A DNA stretch of 12,054 bases from Candidatus Zhuqueibacterota bacterium. GTDB taxonomy: Bacteria > KSB1 > UBA2214. The stretch covers positions 1 through 12,054 of the forward strand of contig JAKJDB010000034.1 in assembly GCA_022706175.1 (NCBI GenBank), written 5' to 3'. The translations under genes were made by a program, and so were the position numbers. Below, piece after piece: positions 6,280-12,054 of this stretch (position 1 is the stretch's first letter; every line of letters begins with the position of its first letter). The notes below the pieces were generated by a model. That model saw nothing but the letters and a program-made list of their open reading frames with translations. It was not told the DNA's origin and did not search any database.

Positions 6280-7935
6280 ATGAAAAGAATGCTTGCTTTC
6301 CTGCTGATCCTTGCAGTGGGATGCCTCCCCTTGTTCGCTCAGGACAGGATCGCCAAAGGCAAGGACCTCTTGCTGAAAGGTCATACCAGAGAGGCGCTGG
6401 CCCTATTCCGTAAAGCCGTTGAAGCGAACGCCAAGGACGACGCGGCCCTGAGCTGGCTCAGCAAGACCTTGCTGGCTATGCACAATCCGGATTCCGCCTA
6501 CACGGTCGCCAAGGATCTCATGATGCTCAATGCAAAAAATCCGGACGGCTACATGCTCTCCGCTCAAGCGCTCTCGGAACTGAAAAGACCGCAGGAGGCC
6601 TACAGCGTGCTGAGCAAAGGCCTCAAGGAAACCAAGAACAACGTCAGCCTCCTGGTTCAATTGGGCCTGGTTCATCTGGCGAACGACTCCACCAATCAAG
6701 CGGTGGTGGCTTTCTCCCAGGCCAAAGAGCAGGACGCCAACAATCCCAGACTCTATGAAGGACTGGGCGATGCCTATGTCAAGATGGGCACCCAGGCCAT
6801 GGGCATGATGCAGTATCAAAAATCCCTGGAACTGGACTCCACCCAGATCGACCTGCGCTATAAGATGGCCAACATCTATCTCGAGGACCGACAGTACGGT
6901 GAAGCGGGAAAAATGTACCAGAGCATCTTGCGCATGCAGCCGGACAACGAGAACGCGGCGCTGGAACTCGGCCGCCTCTATTTTCTCGCCAAACAGTGGG
7001 CGCCGTCCGCCAAAGCGCTGGAGATGTATCTGAAAAACCATCCCGACGACAAGGATGTGTTTCTGATGGAGGTGGAGGCGCTGTCCAACAGCCGGCAGCA
7101 CGAAAGCGCCCTTGCCGCCGCCAAACACGTCCTCGAAATGGACCCCAAGGCGCCGAAAGCCCTGCTGGCAGCCGCCCGGTCTCTGTACTTTTTGCGCAAA
7201 CACGACGAGAGCAACACGTATTATGACCAGTATGCGCGCATGGACACGTTGTCGGTCGAAGACCTCAAACGCATCGGCCACAACTATCGCTATCTTAAAA
7301 ACGACAGCATGACCACCGTCTACTGGCAAAAAGCCTTGGCCCTGGATCCGAACCAGTCCGACATCTATTCCGAAATGGCGAATTCGTACATGCGGATGAA
7401 AAACTGGGAGAAAGCGGCGGAGATGTTCGAGAAAAAGATCGCCAGCGACTCCACCTACGTCACCGCCTACATCAATTACGCTCTCTGCAAACAGCAGCTG
7501 AAAGAGTTTCCCCAGGCCCACGCCGCCCTGTCCAAAGCGCTGCAAATGCGGCCGAACTATGTGCAGGGCCACTACTATATGGCCGTGGTGCTGACCCAGA
7601 TGGATTCGGTGAAAGCCGCGCGCACGGAATTCGAAACCGTGGCCAAAATCGCTGAACCGGAAAAAGACAAATACAAGAACGAACTCAAACGCGCACATCG
7701 TTACGTCGCGATTGCGTATCTGCAGGATAAAGCCTACGCCAAAGCCGTCACGCCGCTGGAGAAATACACCGAGCTGGACCCCAACGATGCCGAGATGTGG
7801 CTCTTTCTGGCGCAGACCTACTATGCGGTCAACCGCAAAGAGGATGCGAAGCGGGCTTTCCTGCGCGTGCAAAAACTGGAGCCGAACAATAAAGACGCGC
7901 AAAAAGGACTCGATATCATAGAAATGTCGAATTAA
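6280..7935 (+). CDS. Periplasmic tetratricopeptide repeat protein
   Basis: This is a 551-residue secreted protein. A signal peptide of about 20 residues ends LFA before QDR, a good signal peptidase I site. A Cys at 15 in LAVGC looks a little like a lipobox, but the SPI site is better. The mature part is almost entirely TPR-type helical pairs from residue 25 to about 545, about a dozen or more by eye, with typical A-x-x-x-[FY]-x-K-A-L-x-L-[DN]-P endings (for example QKALALDPN and KYTELDPND). TPR arrays are protein-binding scaffolds. TAGGAG overlaps the preceding stop codon, 10 bases before the ATG, so it is co-translated with the binding-protein gene. A TPR protein after ExbBD-TonB and a PstS-like gene is an arrangement I recall from Bacteroidota-like genomes. 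It may organise the other envelope proteins of the operon. Confidence 0.93.
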   Translation: MKRMLAFLLILAVGCLPLFAQDRIAKGKDLLLKGHTREALALFRKAVEANAKDDAALSWLSKTLLAMHNPDSAYTVAKDLMMLNAKNPDGYMLSAQALSELKRPQEAYSVLSKGLKETKNNVSLLVQLGLVHLANDSTNQAVVAFSQAKEQDANNPRLYEGLGDAYVKMGTQAMGMMQYQKSLELDSTQIDLRYKMANIYLEDRQYGEAGKMYQSILRMQPDNENAALELGRLYFLAKQWAPSAKALEMYLKNHPDDKDVFLMEVEALSNSRQHESALAAAKHVLEMDPKAPKALLAAARSLYFLRKHDESNTYYDQYARMDTLSVEDLKRIGHNYRYLKNDSMTTVYWQKALALDPNQSDIYSEMANSYMRMKNWEKAAEMFEKKIASDSTYVTAYINYALCKQQLKEFPQAHAALSKALQMRPNYVQGHYYMAVVLTQMDSVKAARTEFETVAKIAEPEKDKYKNELKRAHRYVAIAYLQDKAYAKAVTPLEKYTELDPNDAEMWLFLAQTYYAVNRKEDAKRAFLRVQKLEPNNKDAQKGLDIIEMSN

Positions 7936-7970
7936 AGGTGTATTGAACGAACTCCAAGAAAGGGACGACC

Positions 7971-8969
7971 ATGAAAAAAAGCCTCCTCCTGTTATTGGGA
8001 CTCTTTTTGATCGTGTCGGGCTGCGGCAAAAAAGTGGAAAGCGTCAAGATCAGCGGCTGGGAAAAATTTTCCGATCCCTTGCTCAAGATTTCCTTCACCC
8101 ATCCGGCCGGATGGCATTTGGAGCAGGAAGGCCACAAGATCGCCTATTATTCCTCCATGGACGTCGTTAACAAATTCACCCAGTATGCGGTGGAAGGCAA
8201 GGACGGCAGCCGCATCATCGTCAATATGCAAAAGATGCTTCCCATGCCGACGCTGCAGCAGTGCGTCGACAGCTTAAAAATGGATCTCAACAATATGGGA
8301 TTCGATGTGGCCGCGGCTGAAGCCAAAACCCTGGCCGGTCTACCTGCCTCGCAAGTGGCTTTTTCCGGAGTGCTGGACGCCAAAAACAAGATTCAGGGCG
8401 TTCAGACCACTGCGGTGCGTGATTCCATGGTCTTCACCGTGCGCTACGAAGGCTTTAACCAGTCCTTTGTAAACTGCAAAGCCGCTCTGGATTCCGCCAT
8501 CGCTTCCCTGACTCTGCCCAGCGCCAAAATAAAAGACGCCGATCCGAGCATCCCGGAAGCGGAGCTGGAGCCCTTTGAGAACCAGCTCATCAAAATCATG
8601 CGCCCGGCTAATTTCGAAGCCAACACCCCGCAACCCAAAGCGCCGTCCGAATTCACCCTCGATCTCACCGGCTATCGCAAGGACAGCGGCATCCGCATCG
8701 ATGTCATCCCGGCCAAAGGGTTGAGCCAGGACAAGGTGCTGGAACAAAATGCAAAATTTTTCAAATCCACCTCCCGCGGCGAAGCGACCATCAGCGGCAT
8801 GAAGGTTCCCTACCTGAACTACAGCATGGCCAAAGACATCTCCAGCCGCGTTTACTTTATCGTGAAAAACGATAAATGGTACCGCTGCATCATGAACTAT
8901 TACACGCCGATGCGGGCCAACTATCTGCCGGCGTTTGAAAAGATGATGGGTTCTCTGACGATCAAGTAA
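7971..8969 (+). CDS. Lipoprotein with two related halves, function unknown
   Basis: This is a 332-residue predicted lipoprotein. Signal peptide residues 1-17 end in the lipobox VSGC with C18 followed by Gly. The mature protein appears to be two homologous domains of about 130-145 residues. The first runs from LKISFTHPAGW (38) to ALDSAIASLTL (182), the second from LIKIMRPANFE (206) to AFEKMMGSLTI (331). Each half has an entry strand, a central RI-V strand, a helix, an AG/SG turn and a closing hydrophobic strand plus helix, recalling PsbP/DcrB-like small envelope domains; that likeness is tentative. The linker (about 183-203) is acidic and proline-containing. An AGAAAGGGA site precedes the ATG. 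It is the last gene of the operon, 35 bases after the TPR gene, and the strong terminator at 9021-9053 follows. Confidence 0.88.
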   Translation: MKKSLLLLLGLFLIVSGCGKKVESVKISGWEKFSDPLLKISFTHPAGWHLEQEGHKIAYYSSMDVVNKFTQYAVEGKDGSRIIVNMQKMLPMPTLQQCVDSLKMDLNNMGFDVAAAEAKTLAGLPASQVAFSGVLDAKNKIQGVQTTAVRDSMVFTVRYEGFNQSFVNCKAALDSAIASLTLPSAKIKDADPSIPEAELEPFENQLIKIMRPANFEANTPQPKAPSEFTLDLTGYRKDSGIRIDVIPAKGLSQDKVLEQNAKFFKSTSRGEATISGMKVPYLNYSMAKDISSRVYFIVKNDKWYRCIMNYYTPMRANYLPAFEKMMGSLTIK

Positions 8970-9020
8970 GCCATCGTCCGCTGGTCCCCCTGGAGAGATC
9001 CGGAATGGGACGCATCCAAC

Positions 9021-9053
9021 AAAAAAAGCCGCTCTCATGGAGCGGCTTTTTTT
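9021..9053. terminator. Bidirectional intrinsic terminator between convergent operons
   Basis: The stem GCCGCTC (9028-9034) pairs perfectly with GAGCGGC (9040-9046) around a five-base loop. Seven A precede the stem and seven T follow it, so both strands present a GC stem followed by a U tract. It ends the plus-strand nine-gene operon (last stop 8969) and the minus-strand lipid transport operon (last stop 9123). The rest of 8970-9122 shows nothing else recognisable. Confidence 0.93.
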
Positions 9054-9122
9054 GTCTGTTACCGTTTTGTTCTCCGCTGCCCCGATCGCCGGTGCGCGAC
9101 GCGGTTGACCGCCGTGAAACGA

Positions 9123-9716
9123 TCACTGTTTCTCCAGCTGTTCGATCAACTGCCGCAGCGTTTTTTCCGTGGCCAGGCTCAACGCACGGATGATGTCATC
9201 CGCATCCGTACCCTGGATCGTTTCCTCCGCCGTCAACGTCCCCTCCCAGATCGGCAGGTCGCGCACCCCCTCGCTGACCTGCGCCTGCAGGGAGACCCGT
9301 CCGAATCGCCTTTCCGGCGTGACGATCTCTTCAAAAGCCCGCACCGCAATGGCCAGAGACCAGAACCGTTCCTGCGCATCCGGCAGCGTGGCGGTCACCC
9401 TCTTAAATACACCGGTCTTGGCGAGAAAATCCAGCGTGCTCTGCTGGATCATCTCCGTCGGCGCCAGCGCCCATCGGCGATAAGGGTCAAACTGCACCTC
9501 ATAGCCCGAGGTGCGAAAGATCAAACGGTCCTGGCTATGCACCGCATCCGCGGTCACCGAGGCGAGGCGAAGCACCAGTTCTTTTTTCACGGCGCCGGGC
9601 TGTGGATCCGGCACGGCCAACAGATAATAGCGGGCTTGCGGCATGTGTCCGCAAGCGAACAGCACCAGCGCAGCACACAGCCAACCGATTCTCATCATGG
9701 TCCATCCTCTATTCAT
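9123..9716 (-). CDS. PqiC/ABC-type transport auxiliary lipoprotein
   Basis: This lipoprotein of about 197 residues resembles the ABC-type transport auxiliary component family (PqiC/YmbA type), outer-membrane partners of MCE transporters. The signal peptide ends LFAC with C22 as the lipidated Cys, followed by Gly. The mature protein begins ARYYLLAVPDPQ, the typical opening strand of the family. It continues with DRLIFRTSGYEVQFDPYRRWALAPTEMIQ, matching the conserved region where family members contain Y-x-x-x-x-W-x-x-P. Start choice: ATG 9716 has AAGGG six bases upstream and lies 13 bases after the MCE stop. ATG 9698 (AGAGGA six bases upstream) would give a shorter but still working signal peptide. 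A longer frame to 9755 would overlap the MCE gene. It is the last gene of the minus-strand operon. Confidence 0.86.
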   Translation of the reverse strand: MNRGWTMMRIGWLCAALVLFACGHMPQARYYLLAVPDPQPGAVKKELVLRLASVTADAVHSQDRLIFRTSGYEVQFDPYRRWALAPTEMIQQSTLDFLAKTGVFKRVTATLPDAQERFWSLAIAVRAFEEIVTPERRFGRVSLQAQVSEGVRDLPIWEGTLTAEETIQGTDADDIIRALSLATEKTLRQLIEQLEKQ

Positions 9717-9729
9717 GTCGTGCCCTTGG

Positions 9730-10626
9730 TCAGGGGAGCTTTCGTTCCGGTGCATAGTTCTTGCGCACCAGATTCCACGGTTGCTCCTTGATGGTCTGGC
9801 TGAACTCTTGCAGATTGCGCGTCAACCGGGCGGAGTGATCCAGAATCTGCGCCAACTCCCGGCGATGATCCACCATCGAACCGTTCACGGTTTGCAGCGT
9901 CTGATTCATTTGCGCCACCATCGTCTGGCTCTCCCCCAGCAGGATCTGCACCTGTTGCATGGTCTGCTGCAAAGAGCTGTCATTGGCGGCAAGCAGGGTG
10001 TTCACCTGCATGGCGGTCCGGTTTAAATTCAGCGTTAGACGATTGACGTTATCCAGTAAAAGCTCCAGGTGGCCGGCGTTGTCGGCGGTGACGCGGTTGA
10101 GCGTCGCCAGCATTTCACTCAGATTGCGCCGGTTGTCGTCGTTAAGCAATTCATTCAACCGCTTCAGCAGCACCGTGGCCTGGCTGGTCATATCGGTCAT
10201 GGGGCCGGACATCTGGGCCAAGCCGGTCACTTCTCTGCTGGCGATCAAAGCGCCGGAGCGAAGCCGGGGCGCTTCGGGTGTGCCCGGAGTGATTTCGACA
10301 TAGTAGGAGCCCATCAGCCCGATGGTGCTGAGAAACGCTTCGCTGTTGGCGCGGATGGGTGTGGACTCTTTCACCTCCAGCAGCACCTGAATGCCGGAGC
10401 CGCCGTCCGAGGGAGGGGAGAACCCCACCACGCGCCCCACCTCCATGCCGGCCAGCCGCACCAGGGAGCCTTCCTCGATGCCGCCGACATAGCTAAAGCT
10501 GGTCCTATAATTGACCGTGTTCTCCCAATGGGTCAGACCGAGGATAACGACAAGAAACAGAGCCAGAACCAGCAGACTGATCAGAATGAAAATGCCTGCT
10601 TTGATCTCACTGGGCCGATAATCCAT
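9730..10626 (-). CDS. mlaD: MCE/MlaD-family lipid transport protein
   Basis: This 298-residue protein is anchored by one N-terminal helix (about 10-32, AGIFILISLLVLALFLVVIL). It has one MCE domain (about 38-128), shown by SYVGGIEEGSLVRLAGMEVGRV, STIGLMGSYYVEI and the following G-x-P-x-L-x-x-G segment. The rest (about 140-280) is a long, mostly helical, Asn/Gln/Leu-rich region, likely coiled coil, as in MCE proteins that form periplasmic tubes or bridges. MCE proteins carry phospholipids between membranes with an MlaFE ABC transporter. ATG 10626 is chosen because AAGGG lies five bases upstream and family members begin just before the helix; an upstream in-frame ATG at 10689 adds 21 unconserved residues. 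The ATPase gene lies 69 bases upstream. Confidence 0.92.
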   Translation of the reverse strand: MDYRPSEIKAGIFILISLLVLALFLVVILGLTHWENTVNYRTSFSYVGGIEEGSLVRLAGMEVGRVVGFSPPSDGGSGIQVLLEVKESTPIRANSEAFLSTIGLMGSYYVEITPGTPEAPRLRSGALIASREVTGLAQMSGPMTDMTSQATVLLKRLNELLNDDNRRNLSEMLATLNRVTADNAGHLELLLDNVNRLTLNLNRTAMQVNTLLAANDSSLQQTMQQVQILLGESQTMVAQMNQTLQTVNGSMVDHRRELAQILDHSARLTRNLQEFSQTIKEQPWNLVRKNYAPERKLP

Positions 10627-10695
10627 AACCACCCTTTTTATGATGTTGAACGTTCCGCCGGTCGCTTGTACAAGCGGAAGGCCGGCCATCCACCA

Positions 10696-11484
10696 TTATC
10701 CTATCAAACTTTTCAGATAGCTTTCGCTGTCCGGAACCTGCTCATCCGGCCTGCGCTCCAAAAACTGGCGAACATAAGGATGTTCGCTGCTCTTCAGTTC
10801 CGCCAGAGTGCCGCAGAAGACCACACGGCCCTCATGCAGCAACGCCACGCGGTCAGCGATCAGAAACACCGAGGCCAGTTCATGGGTGACCACCACGATG
10901 GTCATTTTGAAGGCCTTGTGCAGTTTTAAAATCAGGTGATCGATGCCTGCGGCGACGATCGGATCCAGGCCGGCGGAGGGCTCATCGCAGAACAAAATAT
11001 CCGGATCCATAGCCAGGGCGCGGGCCAGGGCCGCTCGCTTTTTCATGCCGCCGGAAAGCTGGGCCGGCATGAAATCCTCAAAGCCGGACAGGCCGACGAG
11101 ATCCAGCTTGAGCCTGGTCATGATTTTTACCGTGGAAGGCTCGAGCGGAGTATGCTCCTGCAGGGGCAGCCCGACGTTCTCCGCCACGGTCATCGAGTTG
11201 AACAGCGCGGCGCCCTGAAACAGCATGCCCACCTTGCGCAACACGCGGTTCCGCTCCGGCTCAGCCGCGCCGGCCATATCCACCCCCTTGATCAGAATAC
11301 GGCCGGCGGTGGGCGTTTCCAACCCCACCAGATGGCGCAGCAGAGTGCTTTTGCCACAACCCGAACGGCCTAAAATAACAAAGGTCTCGTTGGCATAGAG
11401 ATCGAGGTTTATGCCTTTGAGGATCTCCTTGCCGCCATAGCGTGTACGCAGATCGATGATTTGAATAATGGGATTCTGAGACAT
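10696..11484 (-). CDS. mlaF: MlaF-like ABC transporter ATP-binding protein
   Basis: This is a 262-residue ATPase of an MCE-type lipid transporter. Visible motifs are Walker A GRSGCGKST (39-47), Q-loop Q90 in GMLFQGAALFNSMTVAENV, signature LSGGMKKR (143-150), Walker B ILFCDE (163-168) followed by PSAGLDP, and the H-loop His 201 in VVTHE. The segment FQGAALFNSMTV and the Gly-Gly-Met signature are typical of the MlaF subgroup. ATG 11484 (MSQNPIIQIIDL) fits the family length. An in-frame ATG at 11532, 17 bases after the permease stop, would add 16 residues; ribosome binding sites for both (AGGA or AAGGA placed very close to the ATG) are weak, so the choice is not firm. It works with the MlaE-like permease encoded upstream and the MCE protein downstream. 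Confidence 0.93.
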   Translation of the reverse strand: MSQNPIIQIIDLRTRYGGKEILKGINLDLYANETFVILGRSGCGKSTLLRHLVGLETPTAGRILIKGVDMAGAAEPERNRVLRKVGMLFQGAALFNSMTVAENVGLPLQEHTPLEPSTVKIMTRLKLDLVGLSGFEDFMPAQLSGGMKKRAALARALAMDPDILFCDEPSAGLDPIVAAGIDHLILKLHKAFKMTIVVVTHELASVFLIADRVALLHEGRVVFCGTLAELKSSEHPYVRQFLERRPDEQVPDSESYLKSLIG

Positions 11485-11548
11485 GGTCCTGGTGGCGAAG
11501 GTTGTTATCGTACGCTGATTAGTAACCGGCATCAGTCCTTGGGCGGAT

Positions 11549-12054
11549 TTAAAACGTAGAATAGAACAACGCGGTGAACATCATATCCGCCAGAATGATC
11601 AAAAAGATGGAACGCACCACCGCCGTCGTGGTGGCCTTGCCCACCCCCTCGGCGCCGCCGGCGACGTGAAATCCTTCAAACGCGCCGACCAGGGCGATGA
11701 TGACGGCGAAGAAAAAGCTTTTAATCAAACCGCTGAAAAAGTCTTTCAGCATCAGCGCATCAGCGGTTTCGTTGAAATAGGCGATCCAGGAGATGTCGAG
11801 ACTGGTGACGCCGAGCACCATGCCGCCGAGAATGCCGAGCAGATCGGCGATCACCGTCAAACAGGGCAGGACGATCATCATGGCCAGCGTCCGCGGCACC
11901 ACCAGGAATCTGATCGGATGCAGCGCCATGGCGTTCAGCGCATCCAGTTCCTCCGCCACTTTCATGGAACCGATCTCCGCCGCAATGGCGGAACCGCTGC
12001 GGCCGGTGACCAGGATGGCGGTCATCAGCGGCGCCAGTTCACGGGTCACCGATA
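11549..12054 (-). CDS. mlaE: MlaE-like ABC transporter permease, C-terminal part (5' truncated by window edge)
   Basis: These are about 168 visible residues of the inner-membrane permease that partners the MlaF-like ATPase. The conserved block RELAPLMTAILVTGRSGSAIAAEIGSMKVAEELDAL is the family hallmark and normally lies in the middle of the protein (full length about 250-260). The frame stays open to the window edge and the first GTG (12049) is internal, so the true start lies outside the window. Downstream are hydrophobic helices (for example TLAMMIVLPCLTVIADLLGIL and FFFAVIIALVGAFEG), the family's GAEGVGKATTTAVV motif and a final helix ending FYSTF. The stop is 64 bases before the preferred ATPase start and 16 bases from the alternative one. 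Confidence 0.94.
   Translation of the reverse strand, partial: SVTRELAPLMTAILVTGRSGSAIAAEIGSMKVAEELDALNAMALHPIRFLVVPRTLAMMIVLPCLTVIADLLGILGGMVLGVTSLDISWIAYFNETADALMLKDFFSGLIKSFFFAVIIALVGAFEGFHVAGGAEGVGKATTTAVVRSIFLIILADMMFTALFYSTF

Noticed and set aside
6280..6345. TPR protein as a lipoprotein through LAVGC (Cys 15)
   Set aside because: The hydrophobic segment continues past the Cys to a better signal peptidase I site (LFA before QDR), and Ala at -3 is a poor lipobox.
6403..7902. Long antisense open frame (about 499 residues) across the TPR gene
   Set aside because: It is His/Val/Phe-rich with no recognisable domain, lies wholly inside a well-supported TPR gene on the other strand and is explained by that gene's codon bias.
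10069..10929. Plus-strand open frame of about 286 residues opposite the MCE and ATPase genes
   Set aside because: Composition is unlike a real protein (Gln/His/Gly-rich, no domain) and both minus-strand genes beneath it have clear family motifs.
1..12054. tRNA/rRNA genes, CRISPR arrays, insertion sequences, prophage or att sites
   Set aside because: No cloverleaf-like stretch, spaced direct-repeat array, transposase or integrase motif, or terminal inverted repeat was recognised; nearly all sequence is accounted for by coherent operons.

Overview
The window looks like chromosomal DNA of a Gram-negative, moderately GC-rich bacterium. An outer membrane is implied by a TonB/ExbB/ExbD system, three lipoprotein signal peptides and an MCE (Mla-type) lipid transport operon. 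The order ExbB-ExbD-ExbD-TonB-PstS-like protein-TPR protein resembles clusters I recall from the Bacteroidota/FCB group, so a lineage such as Calditrichota, KSB1 or a relative is my best guess. That placement is inference from gene content; there is no marker gene in the window.

Layout. (1) 1-2001, plus strand: the 3' part of a sensor histidine kinase gene overlaps by one base a complete NtrC-family, sigma-54-dependent response regulator. (2) 2002-2288: a regulatory intergenic region with two TTGC-N5-GCAA inverted repeats, an A/T tract, a 19-bp imperfect inverted repeat and a sigma-54 type -24/-12 element. (3) 2289-8969, plus strand: one tightly packed operon of nine genes, namely STAS protein, ExbB, ExbD, second ExbD, TonB, a small two-helix membrane protein, a PstS-like binding lipoprotein, a large periplasmic TPR protein and a lipoprotein built from two related halves. 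(4) 9021-9053: a strong bidirectional terminator shared with the convergent operon. (5) 9123-12054, minus strand: lipoprotein (PqiC-like), MCE/MlaD-like protein, MlaF-like ATPase and the 3' part of an MlaE-like permease that continues past the window.

How it may work together. The kinase/regulator pair sits directly upstream of what looks like a sigma-54 promoter with two matching upstream palindromes. The simplest reading is that the regulator drives the nine-gene operon. The operon would build a proton-motive-force-powered TonB complex together with periplasmic and outer-membrane-anchored partners. No TonB-dependent receptor and no ABC permease for the binding protein are present, so the substrate or process being energised is unknown. 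The combination of dedicated sigma-54 control, a STAS leader gene, paired ExbDs and several poorly described accessory proteins is the most interesting part of the window. The minus-strand operon is a more ordinary lipid-trafficking system.
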